A stretch of DNA of 64,000 bases from Lachnospiraceae bacterium. GTDB lineage: Bacteria > Bacillota > Clostridia > Lachnospirales > Lachnospiraceae. The notes below the pieces were generated by a model. The model saw only the letters and a program-made list of their open reading frames with translations. It ran no database searches and was not told the DNA's origin. The translations under genes and the position numbers were made by a program. Location: the NCBI GenBank assembly GCA_022799175.1, contig JAAWNY010000008.1, forward strand, positions 1 to 64,000, in the 5' to 3' direction. Of this stretch, positions 16,024-25,456 are shown one piece after another (position 1 is the stretch's first letter; each line of letters begins with the position of its first letter).

Positions 16024-16515
16024 TTATGAAACCCGCTGGATCTCCAATACCTTATACTGAATCACTCCGGCCTGGGTCTCCACATTCACCACATCCCCCA
16101 CTTTTTTTCCCAACAATGCCTGACCAACCGGAGATTCATTAGAAATCTTATTTTGCAGACTATTCGCCTCCGTGGAGCCAACAATCCTAAATTCCATCTC
16201 CTCATCAAAATCTGCATCGTAGACTTTAACCTTACAGCCAATGCTGATCTTATTAATATCTATCTCATCTTCATCGATTACTTCTGCATTCTTTAAAAGC
16301 TTTTCCAACTCCTCAATCCGAAGTTCAATATCTCTCTGCTCATCCTTAGCCGCATCATATTCTGCGTTCTCAGACAAATCCCCCTGTTCCCGGGCTTCTT
16401 TAATCTTCTGTGCTACTTCCCGTCTCCGATTTACTTTCAGATCCTGCAACTCATCTTCATATTGCTTCAGACCTGCATAGGTTAAAATATTTTTCTTTTC
16501 CGCCATGTTACTCAT
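16024..16515 (-). CDS. greA: Transcription elongation factor GreA
   Basis: Rescues backtracked RNA polymerase by stimulating transcript cleavage. The 163 residues have the N-terminal coiled coil ([20 protein letters not shown] ... [16 protein letters not shown], with the acidic tip residues) and the C-terminal FKBP-like domain ([17 protein letters not shown]). Length is normal. Two ATG codons (16515 and 16506) are possible; AAGGAAGG lies just before the first. It is upstream of lysS and downstream of dusB in one minus-strand run. Confidence 0.96.
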   Translation of the reverse strand: MSNMAEKKNILTYAGLKQYEDELQDLKVNRRREVAQKIKEAREQGDLSENAEYDAAKDEQRDIELRIEELEKLLKNAEVIDEDEIDINKISIGCKVKVYDADFDEEMEFRIVGSTEANSLQNKISNESPVGQALLGKKVGDVVNVETQAGVIQYKVLEIQRVS

Positions 16516-16652
16516 TTCCTTCCTTTTTTACTACTCTGCCTCCAACCAGCCTTCTCCTTATTGATCTGGCCTTTCGGCAGTTGCCAAAATCATGCTGATA
16601 CAGCTTTTGGCCCATTGCATTCCATGTATTATATCCCAAAGCCCTCACCTTG

Positions 16653-17657
16653 TCAAGAATGGGAATGGCTATGGGAATGAGCAGATTTTTCGGAGCAGTT
16701 ACCAAACTGCTCCAGCAGTTCTTCCAACCCCTTTAGGCTCTCCACATAGTTGCATTTTCTCCGCACTTTTGCCGAATGAGGAAAGCCCGCGGTATACCAG
16801 GCAATGTGTTTGCGCATCTCTTTCATTCCCAGCAATTCCCCCTTCCACTCCACCTGCATCCGTGCATGGCGCAGAATCATCTGACAGATCTCTTCTTTGT
16901 TCGGCCCAGGGAGTATCTCCCCAGTTTCTAGATAATGCTGAATTCTTCCAAAAATCCAGGGATTTCCCTGCGCTCCTCTGGCAATCATCAATCCATCACA
17001 TCCCGTATCCTCCAACATCTGCCTGGCATTTTCCGGCGTGAAAATATCACCATTTCCAATGACGGGTATCTTCACTGCCTTTTTTATCTGGCCGATGATA
17101 TCCCAGTCTGCCTGACCCGAATAAAACTGTTGCCTGGTTCGTCCGTGAACTGCCACGGCCGCCACACCACAACTTTCGGCGATTCTGGCAATCTCCACTC
17201 CATTGATCTGATTCTCATCAAAACCTTTGCGAAATTTTACTGTCACCGGCTTTTTTACCTTCTTCACCAATGCCGAGAGGATCTGTTCTACTAGATGTGG
17301 ATCTTTCATCAGCGCAGAGCCTTCTCCATTGTTTACCACCTTAGGAACCGGACAGCCCATATTAAAATCGATAATGTCATAAGGGCCATCAGCAATTTTC
17401 GCTGCCATTTCACTGATAATTTCCGGATCCGAGCCAAACAGCTGCACGGCAATCGGTCGCTCCTTTGGTTCAACCTGCAAAAGTTCTTTTGTATTTCGAT
17501 TATGATAGAGAATCGCTTTAGCGCTGACCATTTCGGTATACAAGAGCCCGCATCCCTGCTCCCGGCATATTTTTCGAAAAGGGGGATCGGTCACTCCTGC
17601 CATTGGCGCCAATACCAAATTATTCTCCAGTTCTACATTTCCTATGCGCAGCTTCAT
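16653..17657 (-). CDS. dusB: tRNA-dihydrouridine synthase DusB
   Basis: FMN enzyme reducing uridine to dihydrouridine in tRNA. The TIM barrel shows LAPMAGVTDPPFR, the FNMGCPVPKV active-site loop with the catalytic Cys, VAVHGRTRQQ and IGNGDIF. The 334-residue form starts at the ATG overlapping the stop of the upstream gene (17654-17657), indicating translational coupling; the longer frame is not needed. The extreme C-terminus is unusual, ending in alternating His and Ser (four HS pairs). Confidence 0.95.
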   Translation of the reverse strand: MKLRIGNVELENNLVLAPMAGVTDPPFRKICREQGCGLLYTEMVSAKAILYHNRNTKELLQVEPKERPIAVQLFGSDPEIISEMAAKIADGPYDIIDFNMGCPVPKVVNNGEGSALMKDPHLVEQILSALVKKVKKPVTVKFRKGFDENQINGVEIARIAESCGVAAVAVHGRTRQQFYSGQADWDIIGQIKKAVKIPVIGNGDIFTPENARQMLEDTGCDGLMIARGAQGNPWIFGRIQHYLETGEILPGPNKEEICQMILRHARMQVEWKGELLGMKEMRKHIAWYTAGFPHSAKVRRKCNYVESLKGLEELLEQFGNCSEKSAHSHSHSHS

Positions 17658-17986
17658 CTTGAATATTCCTTCATCAAAAACCACGTTTGGTAATACAACT
17701 CCAGTTTCTCTAACAGTTCCCGGCGTTCCTCTCGATATTGCTTGATCTTCAAATCGGCACCGATTTCATCATAATATCCATCGTATTCTGATGTCGTATG
17801 CTTAAACGCCAGCTCGCCGTTCTCGTCAAATTCCATCGTAAGAATACCGCCGCATTCCTCCGTAAACCACACACACATAACTTGCAGTTCTTTCTGCACA
17901 GCCTCCGGAAGGTTGGAAAATTCTTCATTAAAATAATATTTCTGTTCGTATCCGTTAGAACCACAAAGTACCATCTTTTTCTCCAT
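17654..17986 (-). CDS. DUF6145 family protein
   Basis: 110-residue acidic cytosolic protein resembling DUF6145, found beside dus genes in Lachnospiraceae. It has EEFSNLPEAVQKELQVMCVW, a strand-rich centre (GGILTMEFDENGELAF) and a C-terminal charged helix. Function is unknown. Its stop overlaps the dusB start by 4 bp, so the two are coupled. Confidence 0.7.
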   Translation of the reverse strand: MEKKMVLCGSNGYEQKYYFNEEFSNLPEAVQKELQVMCVWFTEECGGILTMEFDENGELAFKHTTSEYDGYYDEIGADLKIKQYREERRELLEKLELYYQTWFLMKEYSR

Positions 17987-18003
17987 TTTCTATAAAGGGA
18001 CAA

Positions 18004-18039
18004 ATACCCGGCAGTCTCCTTATCCTGGCTGCCGGGTAT
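18004..18039 (-). terminator. Terminator after pfkA
   Basis: Perfect 11-bp arms ATACCCGGCAG/CTGCCGGGTAT with a 14-nt loop, 75 bp beyond the pfkA stop. The T tail is short (TTTG on the minus strand), but stem stability is high. Confidence 0.65.
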
Positions 18040-18112
18040 CCATATTCCCCCATCTCAATCCATTTTTCGCATCTATTCCCTACACAGCTTTCGCAAGTGT
18101 CTGCATGATTTC

Positions 18113-19087
18113 TTACCGAACCAATAATTTGCAGATCTCATACTGATCCTCTGGAATATCTTTCTTCATCTGCAGTGCTTCCTGAATATCGAAATCCACA
18201 TATTGCCCATTCTTATAAGCCACCACGCGGTTGCTCTTGCCCTCAGCTAGCAACATAGCTGCTTTAGAACCCATAATCGATGCGTACACTCTATCCTTAC
18301 AAGTGGGGGTACCTCCCCGCTGCATGTGGCCTAAAATCGTCGCCCGCGTTTCCACACCAGTGGCCGCCTCAATCCTCCGAGCCATGGAAGTGGAATGTCC
18401 GATACCTTCCGCATTAATGATAATATTGTGCTTCTTCCCCTGCTTGCGGTTGGCAATAATACGATTAATCAGCATCTGTTCGTTGCCATCATACCGTTCT
18501 GGCAGCAACACATCCTCCGCTCCATTGGCAAATCCACACCACAAAGCAATATAGCCGGCATTGCGTCCCATAACCTCGATAATGCTGCACCGCTCATGAG
18601 AAGTAGAAGTATCTCGTACCCGGTCAATCGCCTCCATAGCCGTATTCACCGCCGTGTCAAAGCCAATCGTATAATCGCTACATGCCACATCCAAATCGAT
18701 CGTTCCCGGCACGCCAATCGTATTGATCCCCAGAGCTGCCAGACGACCGGCTCCCCGGAAGGATCCATCACCACCAATCACCACAATACCATCAATCCCA
18801 TGTTTGTGGCAAATCTCTGCTCCCATCTCTTGCCCCTCAGGTGCCATAAACTCCATACACCTGGCCGTATACAAAATCGTACCTCCACGATAGATAATAT
18901 TCGATACACTGGAACTCTTTAAATCGATAATCTCCTCCTGCAAAAGTCCCGCATATCCACGCATAATCCCTTTCACATTCAATCCCAGATTCAGAGCGGT
19001 CCGGACTACTGCACGAATCGCAGCATTCATACCTGGTGCATCTCCGCCGCTTGTGAGAACGCCTATCGTTTTAACCTTTTTTGTCAT
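18113..19087 (-). CDS. pfkA: ATP-dependent 6-phosphofructokinase
   Basis: Phosphorylates fructose 6-phosphate in glycolysis. The 324 residues match the homotetrameric bacterial enzyme: GVLTSGGDAPGMNAAIRAVV (ATP site), GGDGSFRGA (Gly residues typical of ATP rather than PPi use), the catalytic loop PGTIDLD, GRNAGYIAL, and GHMQRGG. The usual TIDND is TIDLD here; both Asp residues are kept. The start is supported by AGGAGGAG. It follows dnaE in the same direction after a 115-bp gap. Confidence 0.96.
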   Translation of the reverse strand: MTKKVKTIGVLTSGGDAPGMNAAIRAVVRTALNLGLNVKGIMRGYAGLLQEEIIDLKSSSVSNIIYRGGTILYTARCMEFMAPEGQEMGAEICHKHGIDGIVVIGGDGSFRGAGRLAALGINTIGVPGTIDLDVACSDYTIGFDTAVNTAMEAIDRVRDTSTSHERCSIIEVMGRNAGYIALWCGFANGAEDVLLPERYDGNEQMLINRIIANRKQGKKHNIIINAEGIGHSTSMARRIEAATGVETRATILGHMQRGGTPTCKDRVYASIMGSKAAMLLAEGKSNRVVAYKNGQYVDFDIQEALQMKKDIPEDQYEICKLLVR

Positions 19088-19202
19088 ACTACTCCTCCTA
19101 TAATTCCGCGCCTTCCGGCGTTGATCTGCGTCTGAATCGTGATCCTTGCTGGCAGCCTCATTTCACCCTATGACCGCTGGCTTGAATTGTTTTTATTTTA
19201 AA

Positions 19203-22200
19203 TCATTTCCCCAATCTTTTCAATCCCTTTTCCACAACTTTGACATTATTTTCACCAAGCAACGGATACAAACGCTCCCTCATTGGTTTATTTGCACATA
19301 CCCGCCAACTTGCAGGCAAGATTTTCTTTGCACGTTCCTTTTTTAAGTAAATAATAACGGTATCTTGTCCTTCTTCCATTCGCAAAATGTCCAAAATTTG
19401 CTGTTGTTTTTTGTCATATTCGTCCTTATCCGTAAATTGCAGCCATAGTTCCTTGGGCAACGATTCAAAAGGAATCACTTGTTCTAAAATCAGCTTTCCT
19501 GCCGAGTCATCACCAATCGAAGCTTTCCCTCTGATAAATACCTTTGAATCCTCGATCAACAGACTGCGTCCTCGTTCATAATCTCGGGGGAAAACTAGAG
19601 TCTCCACGGTTCCTACCAAATCTTCAATTGTCACAAATGCCATTGTTTTTCCCGTCTTTGTCGTCTTAATTACTTTATTGGTAATCATCCCTCCCACTGT
19701 CACATAAGCACCATCTGCAAGCACCGCCCTGCCGGTCTCCTCATCAACAATGAAATCTGTCGTACGGGCAGTGATATTATTCTTCCACAAATCCATATAT
19801 TCATCCAGAGGATGTCCACTGACATACACACCAAGAATATCCTTCTCAAATGCCAGCAACTCTTCCTTCGGGAACTCCGCCACTTCCGGCATCGTGATTC
19901 GGTACTGCTTCTTTTCTTCTTCCCCTGCAAAATCAAATAAGCTCATCTGTCCCGCCAAGGAGCTTTTCTTTTCTTTATTCTTCTGTTCTAATAGCTCTGA
20001 AGCAATCATCGCCTTTTGTCGGCGATTTCCTGGCAAAGTATCTAAAGCTCCTGATTTAATGAAATTTTCTAAAGTCCGCTTATTGACTTCCTTGCCATTC
20101 ATCCGCTCCACAAAGTTATCTAATGAAGTATAAAAACCTCCCTGTTCCCGCTCTTCAATGATCGCCTCCACCACTGTCCGCCCTACACTCTTGATGGCCG
20201 ACAAACCATATCGGATAGCTTCACCGGAGACAGAAAACCCACTCTGTCCCTCATTAATATCTGGAGACTGAATTTCTATTCCCATCTGACGACAACTTAA
20301 GATATATTCTGCCACTTTATTATTGTTGTCCATCACCGAGGTCATAAGGGCTGCCATAAATTCTTTTGGATAATAATACTTAAGATATGCCGTCTGCACT
20401 GATACCACTGCATAACAGGCAGCATGCGACTTGTTAAACGCATACTTGGCAAAATCAATCATTTCATCATAAATATGATTCGCTGTCTTCTCATCAATAC
20501 CATTAGCAATGCAACCGCTAACCCCCTCATCCGAATTGCCGTAAACAAAATTCTTTCGTTCTTTTTCCATCACCGCCGTCTTTTTCTTGGACATGGCACG
20601 GCGCACCAGATCGCTTCTTCCCATGGTATAACCTGCCAGATCGCGCACAATCTGCATCACTTGCTCCTGGTAGACAATACACCCATAAGTCGGACTCAAA
20701 ATCGGTTCCAGTTGCGGACAATCATAGATCGCTTTTGCCTGATCGTTCTTCCCTTTCAAATATCGGGGAATAAAATCCATCGGTCCGGGGCGGTACAAAG
20801 CTACCCCAGCAATAATATCCTCCAGATTCTCCGGCCTGAGTTCTTTCATAAAGCTTTTCATCCCTGAACTTTCCAGCTGAAACACGCCGTCGCATCTCCC
20901 AGTGCCAATGGACGCTAGCACCGCCTTATCATTATAATCAATCTTCCCCATATCCAGATGGATTCCGTAATTTTCCTCCACCTGCTTTACCGCATTCTGA
21001 ATCACTGTAAGAGTTCGAAGTCCCAGAAAATCCATTTTCAGCAATCCCAGCTCTTCCAAGGTAGTCATCGTAAATTGTGTAGTAATGGTTCCGTCCTGAG
21101 CCCTTGAAAGTGGAACAAATTCATCCATAGCCCGCTGGCCGATCACAACTCCGGCCGCATGCATGGACGTATGACGCGGTAGTCCTTCCAGACGCTTTGC
21201 CATATCAATCAGATATTTAACTTCATCATCCTGCTGATATGCTTCTCTCAATTCAGGACTTTGGCGCAACGCTTTATCCAGCGTCATTCCCAGGTCTCCT
21301 GGTATCATCTTGGCGATGGCATCACAGCGGGCATAAGGCATATCCAACACCCTGCCCACATCCCGCACCACACCCTTGGCTGCCAGTGTACCAAAAGTAA
21401 TGATCTGCACCACCTGATCCTTACCATATTTCTCCACCACATAGTCGATAACTTCCTGCCGTCGTTCGAAGCAAAAATCAATATCAATATCCGGCATAGA
21501 CACCCGCTCCGGATTCAGAAAACGTTCAAACAGCAAATTATAACGAACCGGATCAATATCGGTGATCTCGAGACAGTAAGCGACAATACTACCTGCTGCC
21601 GACCCCCGGCCCGGACCCACCATAATATCATGAGACTTGGCAAAGTGAATAAAATCCCACACAATCAGGAAATAATCCACATATCCCATATTCCGAATGA
21701 CATCCAGCTCATAAACAAGCCGTTCCCTCAATTCCCCCTCATCTTTTGGATAGCGCCTTTCCATCCCATCATTACAAAGTTTATTCAGATAACTCCAGGA
21801 ATCATATCCCTCAGGCACATCATACCGGGGAAGTTTGGTAACGCCAAACTCAATCTCCACATTGCATCGCTCAGCAATCTTATGTGTATTTTCGATTGCC
21901 TCCTGCGCATAGGGAAATAATTCCCGCATTTCCGGTTCCGATTTACAATAATATTGTCCGCCCTCATAGCGCATCCGGTTCTCATCCGCCACTTTTTTAC
22001 CAGTCTGAATACACAGCAAAATATCATGCGCAGCCGCGTCTTCGGCAAATGTATAATGGATATCGTTGGTCGCTACCAGATCAATTCCCAGCTCTCGGCT
22101 CATTCGCAACAATCCCTGATCTGCGGTCCGCTGAGCCGGTATCCCATGATCTTGGAGTTCCAGAAAGAAATTTTCTTTCCCAAAAATCTTCTGGTAATGC

Positions 22201-22679
22201 AGCGCTGCCTTCTTCGCTTCTTCATACATTCCCCGGGTCAGGTAGCGCTGTACCTCTCCGGCTAGACAGGCGCTAAGCGCAATAATGCCCTCATGATAAG
22301 TCTCTAACACTTCGTAGTCCACCCGCGGTTTATAATAGAACCCGTCGATAAATCCCTTTGATACAATTTTCATCAGGTTCTGATATCCCTGATTGTTTTC
22401 TGCCAATAATACCAAATGATAATAACGATCTTCTCCACTGCCAGTCTCCCGATCAAAACGGGAGCCCGGCGCCACATAGACTTCACAGCCAATGATTGGC
22501 TTGATCCCTACCTCTCTAGCGGCCCGGTAAAAATCAATCACCCCATACATAACGCCATGATCCGTCACCGCCATGCTATCCATTCCTAAGTCTTTGGCAC
22601 ACTGTACCAACTCTTTAATTTTACAGGAACCGTCCAACAGACTATACTCCGTATGGACATGCAGATGTGTAAATGCCAC
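19203..22679 (-). CDS. dnaE: DNA polymerase III alpha subunit (DnaE)
   Basis: C-family replicative polymerase. The 1158 residues contain an N-terminal PHP domain (HLHVHTEYSLLDG, ITDHG-type motif AVTDHGVMYG), the palm with GPGRGSAAGS and the catalytic PDIDIDFC, the fingers, a helix-hairpin-helix region, and a C-terminal OB-fold (VTVGGMITNKVIKTTKTGK). The order and absence of a proofreading exonuclease identify DnaE rather than PolC. The start is GTG at 22679, with GAGGAGAGGAG upstream. Confidence 0.96.
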   Translation of the reverse strand: MAFTHLHVHTEYSLLDGSCKIKELVQCAKDLGMDSMAVTDHGVMYGVIDFYRAAREVGIKPIIGCEVYVAPGSRFDRETGSGEDRYYHLVLLAENNQGYQNLMKIVSKGFIDGFYYKPRVDYEVLETYHEGIIALSACLAGEVQRYLTRGMYEEAKKAALHYQKIFGKENFFLELQDHGIPAQRTADQGLLRMSRELGIDLVATNDIHYTFAEDAAAHDILLCIQTGKKVADENRMRYEGGQYYCKSEPEMRELFPYAQEAIENTHKIAERCNVEIEFGVTKLPRYDVPEGYDSWSYLNKLCNDGMERRYPKDEGELRERLVYELDVIRNMGYVDYFLIVWDFIHFAKSHDIMVGPGRGSAAGSIVAYCLEITDIDPVRYNLLFERFLNPERVSMPDIDIDFCFERRQEVIDYVVEKYGKDQVVQIITFGTLAAKGVVRDVGRVLDMPYARCDAIAKMIPGDLGMTLDKALRQSPELREAYQQDDEVKYLIDMAKRLEGLPRHTSMHAAGVVIGQRAMDEFVPLSRAQDGTITTQFTMTTLEELGLLKMDFLGLRTLTVIQNAVKQVEENYGIHLDMGKIDYNDKAVLASIGTGRCDGVFQLESSGMKSFMKELRPENLEDIIAGVALYRPGPMDFIPRYLKGKNDQAKAIYDCPQLEPILSPTYGCIVYQEQVMQIVRDLAGYTMGRSDLVRRAMSKKKTAVMEKERKNFVYGNSDEGVSGCIANGIDEKTANHIYDEMIDFAKYAFNKSHAACYAVVSVQTAYLKYYYPKEFMAALMTSVMDNNNKVAEYILSCRQMGIEIQSPDINEGQSGFSVSGEAIRYGLSAIKSVGRTVVEAIIEEREQGGFYTSLDNFVERMNGKEVNKRTLENFIKSGALDTLPGNRRQKAMIASELLEQKNKEKKSSLAGQMSLFDFAGEEEKKQYRITMPEVAEFPKEELLAFEKDILGVYVSGHPLDEYMDLWKNNITARTTDFIVDEETGRAVLADGAYVTVGGMITNKVIKTTKTGKTMAFVTIEDLVGTVETLVFPRDYERGRSLLIEDSKVFIRGKASIGDDSAGKLILEQVIPFESLPKELWLQFTDKDEYDKKQQQILDILRMEEGQDTVIIYLKKERAKKILPASWRVCANKPMRERLYPLLGENNVKVVEKGLKRLGK

Positions 22680-22715
22680 GGTTCTTTTTGCTCCTCTCCT
22701 CAGACATATAATCTC

Positions 22716-23144
22716 TCAGATTACATGAACGCCAGTAAAATAAAAAATTCCATTCTTGATTATCCATTGCAGAATCATGATGCCCAACAAAATATAGCAA
22801 TGCAACGGTCGAATTTGCAATCCCTGAATTCTGCCTTTTGTAAGAATACTCAAAGTATGCGAAGGAATAAAAACACACAGATATACCATCATGATATCTA
22901 CCATCGGATGATACCAAAAACTTCTTATCCAATCCCCTCGAAAAAACAACTGCAAGGCTCTGGTTCCTCCACATCCCATACAGTAATATCCCGTCCTCTG
23001 GTATAATCGGCAAGGCGGAAATAAAATAGCCGGATCCCACGATAACCATTGCAAGATCCCATATCCGGCAATCGAATATCCGACGATTGCCATACATATG
23101 TAATAACAATTTCTCGAAAAACCTTTATCTTGCATTGCAATCAT
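22716..23144 (-). CDS. DUF2752 membrane protein
   Basis: 142-residue inner-membrane protein with about three membrane segments. It carries the DUF2752 hallmark CMGCGGTRALQLFFRGD followed by YHPM. Function is unknown. The ATG with CAGGAGATA upstream overlaps the end of the DUF975 gene by 20 bp, so they are probably co-expressed. Confidence 0.8.
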   Translation of the reverse strand: MIAMQDKGFSRNCYYICMAIVGYSIAGYGILQWLSWDPAILFPPCRLYQRTGYYCMGCGGTRALQLFFRGDWIRSFWYHPMVDIMMVYLCVFIPSHTLSILTKGRIQGLQIRPLHCYILLGIMILQWIIKNGIFYFTGVHVI

Positions 23145-23871
23145 TATCTCCTGTCAAAGCTCCGCTAGTATAACTGCTGTTTTCAAGATAATAATCGCCA
23201 CTATTCTGAACAGAATCCCGTGAAATTCCCAGGCACTCTTCTCTCAAGGTCAGATACCATTCGGTACGAGCCGCGCTATAATAAGGAATAAAAAAAAGAA
23301 ATCCGATTCCACAAGTGATCACTGCCAAAAGTTCCCAACCAATAAATGACAATTCAAACAGAAAGGTCCTCCATTTATTTCCTGTCATCATCTGCTTACT
23401 CAGGCTGAAAATCTCATTTTGCTCTTTTTCTGGATAGTCCGCAACCAAATAGGGAATCATCCAGTATTCATAAGTCTTTATGATACCTGGCACAAGCAAC
23501 AACAGACTCCATAAATACTGAAAAAGATTACGAAAAGTAAAAATTTTACCGGAATTCGCATAATATCCAGAGGTAAACCCAGAAAATGCCATGGAAACCG
23601 GAGCGGACTCTCCCTCCCGAATGCTTTGAAGAAAATATTTGATCTGGCCAGCCCCCAGAACGTTGCCATAAAAACCATTGACAATCAATCCCAAAAAAGG
23701 CACGATTGGGGAAAAACAAAAACAAAAACCAATCGCTATCATCACCACCGCATAAGGAATAAATGACAACACCCCCATTAAGAATACAATCAAGCAGCAT
23801 AAAACAGCTTTCCAATAATAATTTTTAAGCCCTTCCCATGCTCTTTTTTTTACTTCTTTTCTCGAACACAT
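23125..23871 (-). CDS. DUF975 multipass membrane protein
   Basis: 248-residue integral membrane protein with about five hydrophobic segments. It has the DUF975 features: a basic start (CSRKEVKKRAWEGLKNYYWK), a central loop with GYYANSGKIFTFRNLF, and MIPYLVADYP followed by SLSKQMMTGNKWRTF. Function is unknown. The ATG at 23871 follows GAGGAA at 8 nt. A promoter lies at 23943-23971. Confidence 0.75.
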   Translation of the reverse strand: MCSRKEVKKRAWEGLKNYYWKAVLCCLIVFLMGVLSFIPYAVVMIAIGFCFCFSPIVPFLGLIVNGFYGNVLGAGQIKYFLQSIREGESAPVSMAFSGFTSGYYANSGKIFTFRNLFQYLWSLLLLVPGIIKTYEYWMIPYLVADYPEKEQNEIFSLSKQMMTGNKWRTFLFELSFIGWELLAVITCGIGFLFFIPYYSAARTEWYLTLREECLGISRDSVQNSGDYYLENSSYTSGALTGDNDCNAR

Positions 23872-23942
23872 AAACAATTCCTCACTTTCTCTTTAGACTA
23901 AAATTGGGAATACTACTTTATTTAACTTCTGATATTGATTCT

Positions 23943-23971
23943 ATGTTACTGGTATTTCATACGATCGTCAA
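23943..23971 (-). promoter_or_regulatory. Promoter for the DUF975-DUF2752 unit
   Basis: Minus-strand TTGACG and TAACAT with a 17-bp spacer, about 70 bp upstream of the DUF975 start. The rest of the 23872-24197 gap holds an imperfect GC-rich hairpin (about 24005-24057) and the terminator at 24094-24121; no gene is seen there. Confidence 0.6.
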
Positions 23972-24093
23972 GTATAATTATCACAAAAATCGTATATAAA
24001 AATGCGTTCGCAACAAGATTCCTCACCGCCACAGTACGATCTCTGCGGAGCGTTTTTGTTTCATAAAATGTACTTTCCTATAAAATAAAAAAC

Positions 24094-24121
24094 ACATGGC
24101 AATCCTTGCAGATTGCCATGT
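24094..24121 (-). terminator. Terminator after the crh-like gene
   Basis: Perfect 11-bp arms ACATGGCAATC/GATTGCCATGT with a 6-nt loop, followed on the minus strand by GTTTTTTATTTTAT. This is a textbook rho-independent terminator ending the hprK-to-crh run. Confidence 0.9.
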
Positions 24122-24197
24122 AGCAAAACATTCTGTAACCGTATATTCATCAACGTCATCCCCAATAACTGCTCACACCCCTGAGCAGGACGAACGA

Positions 24198-24455
24198 TTA
24201 ATTCACACCCAACAAATAATCTTCAATTCCTTCTACCGCCGCCAGCTCATCGGTTCCATCTGCAGAAATGGTAAGTTCTTCACCACTTCTCATACCAAGA
24301 GTCATCATGCCCATAATACTCTTCGCATTGACACGGGCATTCTGACTTTCCACATAGATTGCACTTTCATACTGACTGGCAATCTGCACCAACATCGCTA
24401 CTGGTCTGGCTTCCAACCCTGATGAAAGTCCGATGGTGATCGTCTTTTTTAACAT
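24198..24455 (-). CDS. crh: HPr-like protein of Crh type (Glu at position 15)
   Basis: 85-residue HPr-fold protein. The phosphotransfer His15 of HPr is replaced by Glu (GLEARPV), while the regulatory Ser46 is at its normal place in NAKSIMG. Such a protein cannot pass phosphate in the sugar PTS but can be phosphorylated by HPr kinase and act with CcpA, as Bacillus Crh does (Crh has Gln15). Location after whiA and rapZ matches the crh locus, and hprK is nearby. The ATG at 24455 has GAGGAGGA upstream. The symbol is by analogy; activity is inferred. Confidence 0.8.
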   Translation of the reverse strand: MLKKTITIGLSSGLEARPVAMLVQIASQYESAIYVESQNARVNAKSIMGMMTLGMRSGEELTISADGTDELAAVEGIEDYLLGVN

Positions 24456-24486
24456 AATAATCCTCCTCATTTCTTCAGGCGCATCC

Positions 24487-25452
24487 TCACGCCTCTGTAG
24501 CTGGTCTGCCGCTTCGAAGCTTTTCCGCCAGGCTGCTCAATTTCCGCAGCCGGTGATTCACACCGGACTTTCCCACAGGCGGGTCAAGGGCTTCTCCAAG
24601 CTCTTTTAATGTTGCTTCCGGTCTTGCCAGACGCACTCTGGCAATCTCACTCAGATTCTCTGGCAAGACATCAAAACCAATCCTGTCCCTGATGAAAGTG
24701 ATATCTTCCATCTGCCTGACTGCTGCAGATACGGTCTTGTGGATATTTGCCGTTTCGCAGTTCACCTGTCGGTTCACGCTTCCCCGCATCTCCTTGAGAA
24801 TCCGTATGTTCTCCAACTCCATCAGGGAGACGGCTGCCTCCATCACATTCAGGATATCTACAATCTGGCTGCCCTCCTTGATATAGACTACAAAGTACTT
24901 TTTTCTCTGTACAATCCTAGCATCCAAACCAAAGGAATGAATCAGCCCTTGTAGCTGGACTGCCTTGGCCTCAGTAGCACAGGCAATCTCAAAATGATAA
25001 AACTTTTCCGGATCACTGATGGACCCGGCGGCCAAAAATGCGCCCCGGATAAATGCCCGGCGGCAGCAATTCTGCTGAATCACTACATTCTGTGCCAGAG
25101 ACAGGTTCTCCTCGATCTCACCGCCCCGGTCAATCAGCTTCGCTGCCCGAAGCACTCGAAGTGCGTCGGTATGTCTGCGAATTCCCACTGTATAGACCCG
25201 GCTTCTGCGAACCCCCATGCCCTGACGAATCGATATATCAGTATTTATATTAAATGTTTTTTGCAATAATGTAAAGTACTTTCTTGCGACGGCTGCATTT
25301 TCTGTATGGATTTTTATACAAAATCTGTCATATTCTGATATCTGAATCCGTCCGCAAAGACTGATAATAGCCGCGATTTCCGCAATCTGGCAATGTCTGG
25401 CCATACTGAATTGCCGGGACAATTCTTCTTTCACTTTTGACGAAAATGACAA
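24487..25452 (-). CDS. whiA: DNA-binding protein WhiA
   Basis: Homing-endonuclease-like protein linked in Firmicutes to cell division and chromosome organisation. The 321 residues have the N-terminal LAGLIDADG-like domain (FIRGAFLAAGSISDPEKFYH) and the C-terminal helix-turn-helix (LPENLSEIARVRLARPEATL, then GKSGVNHRLRKL). The start is taken as TTG 25452 (MSFSSKVKEEL), which lies 5 bp after the rapZ stop and follows GGGGTGAG; the longer frame would overlap rapZ. Confidence 0.93.
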   Translation of the reverse strand: MSFSSKVKEELSRQFSMARHCQIAEIAAIISLCGRIQISEYDRFCIKIHTENAAVARKYFTLLQKTFNINTDISIRQGMGVRRSRVYTVGIRRHTDALRVLRAAKLIDRGGEIEENLSLAQNVVIQQNCCRRAFIRGAFLAAGSISDPEKFYHFEIACATEAKAVQLQGLIHSFGLDARIVQRKKYFVVYIKEGSQIVDILNVMEAAVSLMELENIRILKEMRGSVNRQVNCETANIHKTVSAAVRQMEDITFIRDRIGFDVLPENLSEIARVRLARPEATLKELGEALDPPVGKSGVNHRLRKLSSLAEKLRSGRPATEA

Positions 25453-25456
25453 TCCC

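Noticed and set aside
16508-16705. 65-aa minus-strand frame between dusB and greA
   Set aside because: Overlaps the dusB end and the greA start in a different frame and lacks a ribosome-binding site.
24002-24062. Possible structured RNA between the DUF975 promoter and the crh terminator
   Set aside because: The pairing is imperfect and the region lies between a terminator and a promoter; no known RNA class could be matched.
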